64,000 nucleotides of DNA from Methanobacteriaceae archaeon (GCA_013403005.1 JACBOA010000001.1:248001-312000); one strand, 5' to 3'. Shown: positions 29,790 to 41,019, numbered from the stretch's first letter. Numbers and translations are program-made. The notes: generated from the letters alone by a model not told the origin.

Positions 29790-31318
29790 AAGTTCTGATG
29801 GTTGATACCACCCATGGGGGAGCCGTACTGGCCAGTGAATTCTCCAAAAAGCAAGGCTTTGAAGTTTTCGCCTGGGATATATACCATACCCTATCCTCTG
29901 AAGAGAAGGCAGCACTGGAAGATCAGAATGTTCAGCTGGTTGATGCTTCATTTTTAGATAAATATTCACAAGAAGAATTCAAAAATCCCCCAGAAACTAA
30001 CACATTTGGCACTGGAAAAGGTGATGAGTCATTCTCTTTTGAAAGTGGCGGATCCACTATCTTTGATGGGGGAAAATCAGGATTTGAAGCGAATCCCTTA
30101 AGAACAGCTAAAAATGATGAATTATTGGTGGTTGCTCCGGTGCACTGTAACATACCCTACCCTGTGCACATGACACACCATGAGGCAGTCAGATACCTTT
30201 TGAAGGACAGAATCAGGGTGCCAGTAATAGAAGTCACTGGTGTGAAGGGAAAAACCAGTGCAGTAGCCATACTCAAGGAAATATACCGGGATGAAAATCC
30301 CCTTATATTAAGCAGTCTTGGTGTTGAAATAGTAAAGGATGGAAGGGTGATTAATCTTCTGAAAGACATCAGTATAACTCCAGCCAGCATCATAACTGCC
30401 TGGAAACTGGCAGAAGAATTTTCACAGAAAGAAAATTTCAGGGTGGGTTTATGCATATTTGAAAGTTCCCTAGGAGGAACTGGCCTGGCTGAGGTGGGAG
30501 TTATCACCAACATTGCCGAGGATTACTCCATAGCCCAGAAAAAAAGCTGTGCCAGTAAAGCCAAAGCACAGATGTTTGAAAGTAAACTAGTTGTCTGTGA
30601 CCATGATTCCTACCAGAACATTTATTCCCAAAGTTCTAATTCCCCTACTCTAGATCAGAAGACGAATACCTACTCCCTACAGGAAGGATCCAATTTAACA
30701 GTATCTCATGTAAATTATGGTCTTTTTAAAACCTCATTTCTGGTCAATGCCTGTGATTTGAAAACAAGAGATGGAAAGTGTATAAACACTTCTTTTGAGT
30801 GTTCCACTTTCGCCCCTGCTGATTATCACTTGGAAAATGTTCTATCTGCAATTTGTTCCTCATTATCTATGGGAACTCATCCAGAAACCATAATCCGGGG
30901 GTTAGAACGTTTCAAAGGTTTGCCAGGGAGAACCAGTATCAACAATCATTATTTTGCTGCTCACGGGGGTGTGCGGGTTTTTGAAGAAATAAATCCTGGA
31001 ATAAATGTCACTGCGGTTCGAAAGGCAGTTAACATGATCCAGGAATATGAAAAACCAGCCCTAGTACTGGGGGGAAGCTACGGAGTTACATGCGAGGAAA
31101 TTGATGAAAGATCACTTTCCAAATACCTGGAACAGGTCAGTAAGGAGATCACTGTAATCCTAACTGGAGAATTAGGCAGGAGCATAAATGATAAAATGAA
31201 TTCTAAACTGATTTATCACAGTCAAATAGACCAGGCAGTTAATAAAGCTCGTGACAAAGGCGCTTTAAATATTTTACTCATTTTCCGTTCTAATTATGCT
31301 GATTTAAGGAGAAGATAG
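29786..31318 (+). CDS. cfbE: Coenzyme F430 synthase CfbE (Mur-ligase-like)
   Basis: CfbE catalyses the last ring closure of F430, the nickel tetrapyrrole of methyl-coenzyme M reductase. The 510-residue protein begins MKVLMVDTTHGGAVLA, a start characteristic of the family. It has the Mur-ligase ATP motif IEVTGVKGKTSAVAIL near residue 150, a central domain with FESSLGGTGLAEVGVITNI near 230, and the C-terminal domain with RFKGLPGRTS and ALVLGGSYGVTC. The next gene but 209 bp, hemC, makes the tetrapyrrole precursor. This gene marks the organism as a methanogen. Confidence 0.9.
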   Translation: MKVLMVDTTHGGAVLASEFSKKQGFEVFAWDIYHTLSSEEKAALEDQNVQLVDASFLDKYSQEEFKNPPETNTFGTGKGDESFSFESGGSTIFDGGKSGFEANPLRTAKNDELLVVAPVHCNIPYPVHMTHHEAVRYLLKDRIRVPVIEVTGVKGKTSAVAILKEIYRDENPLILSSLGVEIVKDGRVINLLKDISITPASIITAWKLAEEFSQKENFRVGLCIFESSLGGTGLAEVGVITNIAEDYSIAQKKSCASKAKAQMFESKLVVCDHDSYQNIYSQSSNSPTLDQKTNTYSLQEGSNLTVSHVNYGLFKTSFLVNACDLKTRDGKCINTSFECSTFAPADYHLENVLSAICSSLSMGTHPETIIRGLERFKGLPGRTSINNHYFAAHGGVRVFEEINPGINVTAVRKAVNMIQEYEKPALVLGGSYGVTCEEIDERSLSKYLEQVSKEITVILTGELGRSINDKMNSKLIYHSQIDQAVNKARDKGALNILLIFRSNYADLRRR

Positions 31319-31502
31319 CCTTTAAAGGAGTATTTCTATTTTATCCGCCATGTTAGTGAGGATTGGTGGGGAATTTTATCTATGGCAACATTTATTAAAG
31401 ATCATACAGTATCAATCTACTAAGGATTCTTAATCTTTAGTTAGCTATGGTAGGCACCATGCTTATTATCTAATGATGAACTTTTATGACTTAAATTCAG
31501 TG

Positions 31503-32396
<894 letters not shown>

Positions 32397-32400
<4 letters not shown>

Positions 32401-33350
32401 ATAAGGTAAATGTGGGGGTGATTGGTGTAGGAGCCATGGGCCACAACCATGTCCGGGTCTACACCCGACTCAAAAACGCCAATCTCCTGGCAGTAAGCGA
32501 CCTTATGAAAGGCACCCTGGCAGAAGTATCCAAGAAATACAACACTGTAGGATTCGTTGACTATGATAACATCCTGAAAATGCCAGAAATCGACGCAGTC
32601 AGTGTCTGTGTTCCCACCACCTACCACCACGAAGTGGTGATGAGTGCCATTGAACAGGGAAAACATGTGCTGGTGGAAAAACCCATAGCCTTCACCCTGA
32701 AAGAAGCAAAAGACATGGTAAGGGCCGCCAGGAAGCAAGGAGTGAAACTGGCAACTGGTCATGTGGAACGTTTCAACCCCGCAGTTTTGGAGGCTAAAAA
32801 GCTCCTCCGAGAAAAGTTAATAGGGGAAGTAGTTTCAGTCTCTGCCAAAAGGGTGGGGCCATTCCCTCCACGAATCAAAGATGTGGGGGTAACCATTGAT
32901 CTGGCAATCCACGAAGTTGATGTCATGGCCTACCTTATGGACAGCCCTGTTTCCAGGGTTTACGCTCATGTGGGCAGCCGCCTTGAAAAATGTGAATTCG
33001 AGGACCATGCCGAGATTATGATGGAATTCTACAATCAGGCCACCGGTATGCTGGAGGTGAACTGGTTAACTCCCTACAAGAAAAGGCAACTGGAAGTCAC
33101 AGGAACTGATGGAATAATTTCACTGGACTACATAGACCAGAATGTAGAGGTTTATGGTAAAAACGCCCGTAAAGTCAGGGTACCTCACCATGAACCACTA
33201 ATGGAGGAACTGGACTCATTTTTAAATGCAATAATCCTAGACGAAAAACCAAAAATCACAGGAGAAGACGGGATCCACGCCTTGAAAACAGTTCTTGCCG
33301 CCATGAAATCTGCCAGAGAAAAAATACCAGTGAACATTGACATCGATTAA
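32397..33350 (+). CDS. Gfo/Idh/MocA family oxidoreductase
   Basis: This 317-residue NAD(P)-dependent dehydrogenase has the Rossmann motif GVIGVGAMGHNHVRVYT at its start, CVPTTYHHEVV near 68, the EKPIAF motif near 94 and AIHEVDVMAYLMD near 165. The family reduces sugars, inositols and UDP-sugars; the substrate is unknown. The GTG at 32397 is chosen because GGAGG (32385-32389) is 7 nt upstream, while the in-frame TTG at 32391 is too close. Overlap with hemC suggests co-transcription, though a role in tetrapyrrole synthesis is not shown by the sequence. Confidence 0.88.
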
Positions 33351-33646
33351 AATAATCTACAAATAAATTATAATACTCCACAAATGATTGCAAATATTCT
33401 ATTCAACAAATTATTGGAAACACATTCCCTTCTGGGTTGATAAATTTGATTCCATAACTGGTTGGATTCATCATTGATTTCCCACGCTTTAAAGCTAGAT
33501 TTTTGTAACAGGTTCCATAATAAATATATTTAAATAAAGCCATAACTTTTAATAAATCCATAACATTATTAAAAAAAGAATTAGAAACTGTCATAATTAA
33601 ATTAGAGACCAACTATGGTTGTTTTTGAGAGATTTGGAGGGGTATA

Positions 33647-34246
33647 ATGGATCAGAAACTAATTGAAAAGGCTCATGAACTTAGAAGCAGAGGTTTTACT
33701 ACTGGTGAGATAGCTGACGAACTCAATGTTTCCAAAGACACTGCACGGTGGCTTATACTCCAGGCAACAGACAAAACCCAGAAAAAAACAGAGGAAAAAG
33801 CACCACTTGATTTTGCCATTAACTGGAAGAGCCTGGGGGGTAGTTCCACCAGAATGTCCTACGTATCCGCAGCCATGGCAGACATGGCATTAGAGCACGG
33901 AGATGTGGAAGTGGTGGTGGGAATTACAGTCAGTGGAATACCCTTTGCCACCATGATGGCCCAGTTTTTAGATGCAGACATGGCAGTTTTCCACCCCATT
34001 AAACACCGCAAAGGAAAAGATGCTAAGGGAGCTGTAAGCAGCAACTTCGCTTCTGTTGAGGGGAAAAAGGTGGTAATAGTGGATGATGTCATAACCAGCG
34101 GAGGCACCATTGGTGAGGCAATAAAGGTTTTCAGAAACCTGAAAGCAGAGCCACTGGCTGCGGTGGTCTTAATCGACAAGAAAGGATTATTAGAAGTGGA
34201 AAAGGTTCCAGTGGAGTCTCTGATAAGGGTTAGTCGTTTGGGTTAG
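33647..34246 (+). CDS. gfcR: HTH plus phosphoribosyltransferase-like protein (PyrE-like, GfcR type)
   Basis: The 199-residue protein joins an N-terminal helix-turn-helix (KAHELRSRGFTTGEIADELNVSKDTARWLI, residues 8-37) to a type I phosphoribosyltransferase domain. The latter has VVIVDDVITSGGTIGEAI near residue 140. The haloarchaeal homologue GfcR is a transcription regulator of sugar metabolism, and annotation often calls it orotate phosphoribosyltransferase-like. The start has a good Shine-Dalgarno (GGAGGGG). Ligand and targets in this organism are unknown. Confidence 0.85.
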   Translation: MDQKLIEKAHELRSRGFTTGEIADELNVSKDTARWLILQATDKTQKKTEEKAPLDFAINWKSLGGSSTRMSYVSAAMADMALEHGDVEVVVGITVSGIPFATMMAQFLDADMAVFHPIKHRKGKDAKGAVSSNFASVEGKKVVIVDDVITSGGTIGEAIKVFRNLKAEPLAAVVLIDKKGLLEVEKVPVESLIRVSRLG

Positions 34247-34333
34247 TCTAAACTTTAATATACTTTACTTTGAACTTTTAAAATAATTAAAAAAACCTTA
34301 TAACTGCTAATAATCATCACTGGCACATATTAG

Positions 34334-35563
34334 TTACACTCGGTACCTTAATATGGCTCCAATACCACCAAAGGCCCGGAGTAGCTGCATCCCTTCCTCG
34401 GTCTCGGTGGATATGATCTCCACCTCAGAACCCACCTCTTCAGCCATATCCACAAACTCCTCAATTATATCCTTAGAAGAAGAGGCTTTCATGGTATCTC
34501 CACACTTGTCACAGGCTTTATCTTGAGCTTCAACCCCATCTTTAATGGTTGTAACTTCCTCAGCACCACACGAAGTGCACTGGTAAGTGTACCTCTTGGA
34601 TTTAAGATCTTCAGAGAGCAATAAAACCTCCACTGCACCGTTAATCAGGTTCTGCCTGACTTCTCTCTCACCATAGGAGGCCAGGCCATTTTCATCCACC
34701 AGTTCGGTTAAAAATCTTTGGACCAGCTTTTTTTCCCTCATAATGTCTATTTCAGTTAAAACATCCATGGATTTATCTATGACTTCCCGGATACCAAATT
34801 CTCCAGTGTAGGAGGTGTCCACAGTGGTGATGAGCTTCTGTTTGATCTCATGGTGCAGGTAATCCCCATTAACGAAATCCTCTTTAGTATGCCCCGGTCC
34901 ACCAATTATAATTCCCTTAAGCCCTTCAACATCTAAAAAGGCTTCATTCATATGTTCTCCTATTCTCTTCAGGAATTCGTGAGCTGCCAGTTCAATCAAT
35001 CGGTCGAAACGCCTCTGCGACTGTCCACCTGCTTTGTGTTTACCTGGAACTCCGCTGGTGATGTTTTTCACTATGTCAATTCTTTTACCCTTCATCAGGG
35101 CTATGGTGGCTTCTTTCCGGTCTATAACAGCCAGTCCATAGATTTCCTTATCTTCCAGGATTTCCTGAAGGGGTTCCAGGTAGAACTGGGAGTCGCAGTG
35201 GTAGGTGTAGGTCTGAACAGGTTCCGGGGGTTCGAAAACATAGGTTTCCATCTTTTCTGTGCCCGGCCCTCCTTTGGGAATCATTCCCACAAACAGGACC
35301 AGACCCCTTTCAGGTGGCTTGGGGAAAAGCTTCATACGCTGCATTATAACTTCAATAGCAGACTGAACGTTCTTTTTTGTCTGTTTACTCTTGATATTAG
35401 CACTCTGACTGAGTTCTTCTCGCATGTGCTTTACCACATCGCTGATCTGCTTATTAGGGGGAATGTAAACAGACACCAACTCTGTTCCCCTTCCTTTTTT
35501 ATCTGAAAGTTCTTTGAGCGTCTTTTTAACCTCGTAAAGTTCTGTAGATGATGGTTCTGACAT
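34334..35563 (-). CDS. prf1: Peptide chain release factor aRF1
   Basis: aRF1 reads all three stop codons in archaea. The 409-residue protein carries the stop-decoding NIKS motif in SQSANIKSKQTKKNVQ near residue 58 and the GGQ motif in GKHKAGGQSQRRFDR near 180. A zinc ribbon with CTSCGAEE and CDKCGD near 330-350 completes it. A strong CAGGAGAG Shine-Dalgarno precedes the ATG. Confidence 0.97.
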   Translation of the reverse strand: MSEPSSTELYEVKKTLKELSDKKGRGTELVSVYIPPNKQISDVVKHMREELSQSANIKSKQTKKNVQSAIEVIMQRMKLFPKPPERGLVLFVGMIPKGGPGTEKMETYVFEPPEPVQTYTYHCDSQFYLEPLQEILEDKEIYGLAVIDRKEATIALMKGKRIDIVKNITSGVPGKHKAGGQSQRRFDRLIELAAHEFLKRIGEHMNEAFLDVEGLKGIIIGGPGHTKEDFVNGDYLHHEIKQKLITTVDTSYTGEFGIREVIDKSMDVLTEIDIMREKKLVQRFLTELVDENGLASYGEREVRQNLINGAVEVLLLSEDLKSKRYTYQCTSCGAEEVTTIKDGVEAQDKACDKCGDTMKASSSKDIIEEFVDMAEEVGSEVEIISTETEEGMQLLRAFGGIGAILRYRV

Positions 35564-35748
35564 TGAATATCTCTCCTGAAATGGGAATAATTCTATAAAA
35601 GAATGTTAATTTTCAGTGATTCTTAGATGGCCGATACCCATCCAATTTACCTCAAAATATACATCCTACAATTCTACCTTAAAATTTTGTATGGTGAAAT
35701 ATTTAGAGCTTTTCTATTAATAAGTAAAAGAAAAGTTTCATTTCCAAA

Positions 35749-36126
35749 CTATGCAGTTACTAACTCTTTGTGCATAGAAGGAATGCCAATATCATTAGAA
35801 GTAAAGGTGTTAACCTTCTGAGTCTGATTCATATGATGAATCGCTACAGTAAGATTTAATTTGAGACTGATGGACCTACAATCAACATTTACTCTCATTC
35901 TTATTTGCTGAATATTTCTCAAGGAAAATTTTGTGGTTTTTAGAATTTTAGAAGCATTTAATATTTCCAGTGCAACAGGAAGGCTGTTTGAATCAAAATC
36001 AAGAATCACATTTTCATTTAATTCAACAGAAGTAGCATAAGAGAAATCTTTTTTAAGATGAATAAATAGTGCATCTACCTCTCCATCATAGTTATAATTT
36101 ACTTCAAAAGAATTATGGGCTTTCAT
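35749..36126 (-). CDS. DUF2283 domain protein with a C-terminal extension
   Basis: Residues 1-60 (YNYDGEVDALFIHLKKD, NVILDFDSNSLPVALEILNAS) match DUF2283, a short domain found next to toxin-antitoxin-like genes. The remaining 65 residues (IRMRVNVDCRSISLKLNLTV and on) are an extension I cannot assign; most DUF2283 proteins are 60-75 residues long. The ATG at 36126 is chosen because GGAGG lies 11 nt upstream; another ATG precedes it at 36147. To its right is a decayed stretch that may once have held a partner gene. Confidence 0.6.
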   Translation of the reverse strand: MKAHNSFEVNYNYDGEVDALFIHLKKDFSYATSVELNENVILDFDSNSLPVALEILNASKILKTTKFSLRNIQQIRMRVNVDCRSISLKLNLTVAIHHMNQTQKVNTFTSNDIGIPSMHKELVTA

Positions 36127-36204
36127 AGGGCCTGATCCTCCTGTCATTACTATGGGTATATACCGTAACTAATAAAATATTTTCGTTATCATCCGAACTT
36201 ATAA

Positions 36205-36515
36205 TTAATAAAATTCTGCTCCATGTTTTTCAGGATGTTCATAAATCAGTTTAAATGAGTTGAAATCAGATTTACCTATCAAAACAGGCTTATTATTTAT
36301 CAAAGAGTCATAAACAATCTCACGATTTTAAAAAAGCAGATCTTAAATCAAAAGACTTCATACCATGTTTTGACTCTATAATCTTTGCCTCATCCACATT
36401 TAGATCTATCTCACATAAAATATCCCGAACTTGACCAAACTATCATAAATCCTTAACCATGACAAAAACACGCCTCAATGAGTAAAAATTAATGGGTGAA
36501 GCACGATTTAAGTAT
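36205..36515 (-). pseudogene. Decayed ORF with stops and a frameshift, family unknown
   Basis: One minus-strand frame reads YSLRRVFVMVKDL, two stops, FGQVRDILCEIDLNVDEAK and IIESKHGMKSFDL. A stop follows within a run of T/A, then REIVYDSLINNKPVLIGKSD and FNSFKLIYEHPEKHGAEFY before the final stop at 36205. The protein-like composition across several stops suggests a pseudogene of about 100 residues. It lies directly upstream of the DUF2283 gene on the same strand. I cannot name the family. Confidence 0.45.
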
Positions 36516-36910
36516 TCTTTATTCATACCTACTTAATTAGCTATTTTTTAGTGGAGGAAAAGATTAGAATTTCTATTAAGCTTTTGCAGATTGATAGTAT
36601 TTGAAATCTTGAAGAAACAGGTATAATTGAAATTAGAGTATTAAGTTAATCTAATCATTATAAAAACTTTAAATATGCTTATCCTGAAGAAAGAGTATGC
36701 ACACTTAACTTGATGAAAGTTTAGAGGATCTAGAACATTGCTTTAGAAATTTTTTGGCGAATGATTTCTGGAATTTTTAAAATACAGAAAATTTACCCTG
36801 ATTATGACGTTGAAAGTTCAGTTGTGGGATTTTTTTCCCACAAATTACTGAATTAATGTTTTTTGGATGATAATAATAATCATTGTGCATTTAATCGCCA
36901 CATCCAATCA
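36516..36910. other. Gene-free, degraded stretch with a small hairpin
   Basis: The plus strand shows a short broken frame starting near 36551 (VEEKIRISIKLLQIDSI then stop). A perfect hairpin, TGTGGGA (36823-36829) and TCCCACA (36836-36842), has a T-only loop. Otherwise I see nothing recognisable. Confidence 0.45.
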
Positions 36911-37795
36911 TTACCCTCTGGGAACTAAAAACTCCGCCACACCATAACCTTCTTTACCCTCCCAGTCATATTTGGACAGGGTTTCTATGAGAATCATCCG
37001 GTCATCAACTGGAATCATTCCATATCTAATTACTTCTCCTTCAATGGCATACTGGGAACCATTTTTGTCAGACAAGATCATGGAAAAGGTGGATGGAATC
37101 TGGTTATGGTATTTAACATCTATTTCTGATTTTACCAGGGGATGGTTCACTGAACTGGTATGGAAGTATCCCGCATCAATATCTCCTTCATCCACTGAGA
37201 GTTTGGTTATATTAAAGGCCTCCTTCTGGGAAAAGGCGGAGTTAATCCACATCCACATCCGAGGAGAGCCCCACATCCTCACCCCCAAGCTGTAATCCCT
37301 TTCACCCAGGGCTTCAATTTCCAAGGTTTTTTTGTTGATTTCAATTGTTCCCCCTGCTCTTCCAAACTGCTCGTAGTGTTCTGATGCCACCTGGGATGAT
37401 AATTCAGCCTGCCTTTCATCAACACAGTCCTCATAATTCATCAGGGGGTTTAAAGCTTCCCAGGTTACATCCATTTTAACCTTAAATTCTTGAGGAGCTT
37501 CAGCAACCGGGTTGAAAATGGAACCATCATATCTAAGTCTCCATTTACCCTCTTTTAGCTCTTCATAATCCAGGCCGGCAATGCTCAATGGATTACTATC
37601 ATAGGGGGCTTCTAACTTAATTCCAGCCACCATATCTGGAGACATTAAAAAGAAAAACATGGATTTTTCCTTTTTGTTGATTTTGTTTCCAATGCGCATG
37701 AAGGCAGTTAAATCATTATTTTTATCATGAAAATTAAAGTAATAGCTCTCATTCCATTCCGGGTGTTTTTTCAGATTTTCCAGATCAAAATTCAT
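36911..37795 (-). CDS. Lipocalin-like protein (CrtC/AttH or DUF7064-type), unknown function
   Basis: The 294-residue soluble protein is rich in beta-strand-like segments and Trp/Tyr. Features are WNESYYFNFHDKNNDLTAFMRIGNK near the start, EQFGRAGGTIEINKKTLEIEALGERDYSLGVR in the middle (a glycine followed by the GERDxSxG signature of hydroxyneurosporene-synthase/AttH-type double-barrel lipocalins), and MWMWINSAF. It lies 61 bp downstream of the PEP-utilising enzyme on the same strand and probably shares its transcript. The ligand is unknown. Confidence 0.55.
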   Translation of the reverse strand: MNFDLENLKKHPEWNESYYFNFHDKNNDLTAFMRIGNKINKKEKSMFFFLMSPDMVAGIKLEAPYDSNPLSIAGLDYEELKEGKWRLRYDGSIFNPVAEAPQEFKVKMDVTWEALNPLMNYEDCVDERQAELSSQVASEHYEQFGRAGGTIEINKKTLEIEALGERDYSLGVRMWGSPRMWMWINSAFSQKEAFNITKLSVDEGDIDAGYFHTSSVNHPLVKSEIDVKYHNQIPSTFSMILSDKNGSQYAIEGEVIRYGMIPVDDRMILIETLSKYDWEGKEGYGVAEFLVPRG

Positions 37796-37856
37796 AATCC
37801 TGACTCCTCATCAGTTTCTGGGGGTTGATTATTTTTTTGAGCAATTTAAAATTTAT

Positions 37857-40613
37857 TCAGGGTCTATAAACCACTCCCTCATTACCATCCACTATTAATT
37901 TTTCACCTGTCTTAAAAATTTCGGTGGCTCCTTTAACTGCAGTGACTGCAGGTATCCGGTACTCACGTGAAATAACGGCTCCATGGGATAGGATGCCACC
38001 AGTTTCTGTGATAAGGCCGCCCACCTTTGAGAACACTGCAGTCCAGGCAGGGTCAGTGTTACTGGTGATGAGAATTTCATTTTCTTCCAGTTGTGATAGT
38101 TCCTCAATGGATTCCACCACCCGGGCAGTGCCGGTGAAGGTTCCGGGGCTGGCTGCCGCACCGTAAACTGCATTTTGATGGTCCTCAGTGACTGTGTCAT
38201 CAAATTCAATCCCGTTTTTAATAAATTTTGGGGGTAGGGATGATTTAAAGCGGTGAAATTCTTTTTTCCTTTCCAGAATCATATCCCCCACTTCTGAAGG
38301 GATGTTTTCATTTTCAAGGGAATTATTTTGATTTATATTTTCTGCTGAACCCCCTGGAAGATTTTTTGGATTGAAGAGGGTGAATAATTCTTTTTCGTAT
38401 AAGAAGAACACGTCATCGACTTTTTGGAGAATATTCCTCTCCACCAGTCTCTTTCCCATCTCCCGGAGCATCAATCTCTGACGGAAAAGGAGATGGTCCA
38501 GGTAGAATCTCTGATTTTCCCGGAATGTCAGGTAGGTCTGAGCTAATTTCAGAACAATCCTGAATACTTTTTCCTTGAAAAATCCGGCTCTAAGTTTTTT
38601 TATTCTATTTGAAACTTCTTTTTCGGTTTTCAACCTGTTTTCTTGGCTTTCTAATTCTTTTTTTCTCAGGTCTAAATCTGAGGATGATAATAATTTAACC
38701 ACTTCCAACACATAGGCCGGGTCTTCCCTCCAGCGGGGGTATAATATTTCACGGGTATTAGAACGGTGTCCATAGTCAGAAATAAACAAATCAAATTCTT
38801 CTCTAAATTGGGGATGGGAAGAGATTAATTCATAAATCTGGGATGCACTCAGGGAGCGGATGTCCTTTATTGAATTTACTTTTTGCAATAGTTCATGATC
38901 TTCCTTTAAAAGTTTGGCCAGGTCAGAAAATCGGATATTCATTTCCACAGTTTTATTATCATCTAATCCGGAAATTAAACCAGCATAAAGGGATCCATCA
39001 TTATCATCCAGCCATTTCACCAGCCAGTTTTTAACCATGAGGTTGGTGGCAATGGAATGAGAAACCATACCGTATCTGATCAGCCGGTAATGCTTAATCC
39101 CCCTGGTTTCAATATCATCATAGAGTTCTAAAAGCTCCTCATCACTCAGTGCCTTTAAATTGGTTTTGTCGAATGATTCACATTTTTCCATGAAACCTTC
39201 TGCCCATTTTCGGTAGGCTTTATCTGTGCGGTGCATCATACCATCCGGGTCCCGGATAGCCACTAAAAACTGGGAGAGTAAGGTTTTGTGCAGTATGGAA
39301 GGGTAATGGGATATGCGCTCCTGATCTTCCAGGGGAAAGTAGTTCAATAACTCTTTGGACCGGGCGAATTTAGGGTAATATGAAAAGGCTTTTTCCAGGA
39401 CCCAGCTGTTGAAGTAAACCCGTGATTTATGAAGTTTTAAGAGTGGGGTGTCAGTTATTTCTTTATAACCCATAATCCTGGCACCTTCGTGGTTCACATA
39501 ATCAGTGAGCATTTTACCCATAACATCATAAAAGAGGGGTGTGGTGGCATCAGCCCAGTATTCATCCCCGTAAGCCCGTGTCCATAAAATATCATCGTCA
39601 TCCTTACTGAAATCATCGGTGAGGGTGGTTACAGGGCGTGATTGGAGTATGAAAATTTTGCAGGGTTTTGGTTTTTTTATTCCCACTCCTGACGGATTAT
39701 ATTCACCTTCAAGGGCCCATTCAATGTCCTGGGGCACTCCAAAGAATTCTTCAAGCTTGATTGCAATATCCAGCAGTTCTTTGAGGATTTCGTTATTGAG
39801 AGTTGGGGTTTTCCTTTTTTCTTCATCAATATTAATTAAAGTATTTTCACCGTTGATTAGGAAGTATCCTTTCTTTTTGGTTTTGATGGTTTTTTCCTTC
39901 AATGTTCCGTCTCTTTCTAGGACATAAATGTCTGGTGTGACTATTCCCGAGGCAATGGCTTCACCAAGGCCCCAAGTGGATTCAATTACAATTTCATCAG
40001 TCCCGTTCACCGGGTTGGCAGTGAAGGTCACCCCACTGATCTGGGCATTGACCATTTTCTGAACCAGAACTGCTATCCCTGCAGCAGTCAGTTCGGTGTC
40101 CAGATGTCCGATGGAAGAATCGTGCCTGTATTTAACCGCACGATCAGTCCAGTAGGAAGCCCAGCAATCAACAACTTTATCCAGAATATCCTCTTTTTTT
40201 ATATTCAGAAAACTGTCCAGTTGCCCGGCGAAACTGGCATCTTCCAGGTCCTCAGCCACTGCGGATGATCTTACTGCATAGTATCCTTCAGGAAGGGCTT
40301 TTATTTCTTCCTGGAGTTCTGAGTACAATTCATGAGGTAATTCTTCTTTCTTAATAAGGTCTCTTATGGAAGAACACCCTCTGGAGATGGAATTTTCGCT
40401 TTCAAAGTTAATAGAGTCCAGTATCTCTGATATCTTAGTTTCTAATTCATTTTTAATAAAAAGGTCGTAGGCATCTACCGAAACAACCAGTGCTGGAGGA
40501 ATTTCAAAGCCGGATCTTAACATTTTTGCCAGGTTCAGGGCTTTCCCACCCCCTCTTTCCAGGGTAAGATCCTGATCTTTGAGATCTAACACGTATTTAC
40601 TTTTAACTTCCAT
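37857..40613 (-). CDS. PEP/pyruvate-dikinase-like enzyme with rifampin-phosphotransferase architecture
   Basis: The 918-residue protein has an N-terminal PPDK/ATP-grasp domain (about 1-335; GGGKALNLAKMLRSG, YAVRSSAVAEDLEDASFAGQLDSF, ESTWGLGEAIASG, DIEWALEG and ILQSRPVTTL). A long helical middle region (about 340-800) follows. At the C-terminus is a swivelling phosphohistidine domain with TETGGILSHGAVISREYRIPAV near residue 878. The PEP-binding TIM barrel of true PEP synthase is missing. That order matches rifampin phosphotransferase and its uncharacterised relatives, which phosphorylate a small molecule with ATP. Annotation as PEP synthase would be wrong. Confidence 0.8.
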   Translation of the reverse strand: MEVKSKYVLDLKDQDLTLERGGGKALNLAKMLRSGFEIPPALVVSVDAYDLFIKNELETKISEILDSINFESENSISRGCSSIRDLIKKEELPHELYSELQEEIKALPEGYYAVRSSAVAEDLEDASFAGQLDSFLNIKKEDILDKVVDCWASYWTDRAVKYRHDSSIGHLDTELTAAGIAVLVQKMVNAQISGVTFTANPVNGTDEIVIESTWGLGEAIASGIVTPDIYVLERDGTLKEKTIKTKKKGYFLINGENTLINIDEEKRKTPTLNNEILKELLDIAIKLEEFFGVPQDIEWALEGEYNPSGVGIKKPKPCKIFILQSRPVTTLTDDFSKDDDDILWTRAYGDEYWADATTPLFYDVMGKMLTDYVNHEGARIMGYKEITDTPLLKLHKSRVYFNSWVLEKAFSYYPKFARSKELLNYFPLEDQERISHYPSILHKTLLSQFLVAIRDPDGMMHRTDKAYRKWAEGFMEKCESFDKTNLKALSDEELLELYDDIETRGIKHYRLIRYGMVSHSIATNLMVKNWLVKWLDDNDGSLYAGLISGLDDNKTVEMNIRFSDLAKLLKEDHELLQKVNSIKDIRSLSASQIYELISSHPQFREEFDLFISDYGHRSNTREILYPRWREDPAYVLEVVKLLSSSDLDLRKKELESQENRLKTEKEVSNRIKKLRAGFFKEKVFRIVLKLAQTYLTFRENQRFYLDHLLFRQRLMLREMGKRLVERNILQKVDDVFFLYEKELFTLFNPKNLPGGSAENINQNNSLENENIPSEVGDMILERKKEFHRFKSSLPPKFIKNGIEFDDTVTEDHQNAVYGAAASPGTFTGTARVVESIEELSQLEENEILITSNTDPAWTAVFSKVGGLITETGGILSHGAVISREYRIPAVTAVKGATEIFKTGEKLIVDGNEGVVYRP

Positions 40614-41019
40614 AGTATCATTATCCAGGGATAATCAAAAAAATGCAATTAAAGGAACAGATTCTATATTAATTAATCATGAATAATTTAGATATATACT
40701 TTAACTCTGGGATTGATAATCTGGGTTTAATCTTCAATTTTAACATTTCATTATATTCAGAAAATATGCTGATTTTAAAGTTTATTGAAGAAGAATAACT
40801 TCTATGCTCATCCAGAGTATTATCTTATAAGTTATTTCAAAATTAATGGGGAGGACTGTTTATATATTATTCAAATTTGTTCATCATCTTTTTTTTTTAA
40901 CCAGAAGGAGACATATTAAGCAAAAAAATATTTTTTACTAGCCTCTTCAACCCTCTAATAACTTTACAGTCCCTTTATTTCTCTTTAAATCAGCAGTTAA
41001 TGAATAGGGAATAATCGTC
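40614..41019. other. Intergenic, no gene seen
   Basis: 406 bp, AT-rich, between two leftward genes. It must hold the promoter of the PEP-utilising enzyme. No ORF, tRNA or clear repeat is visible. Confidence 0.5.

Noticed and set aside
33403..33612. 69-codon minus-strand ORF between the oxidoreductase and the HTH-PRTase gene
   Set aside because: Starts at TTG without a Shine-Dalgarno, lies in the promoter region of gfcR and has no recognisable family.
35627..35821. 64-codon plus-strand ORF between aRF1 and the DUF2283 gene
   Set aside because: No Shine-Dalgarno, overlaps the DUF2283 gene on the other strand, and composition looks like AT-rich non-coding DNA.
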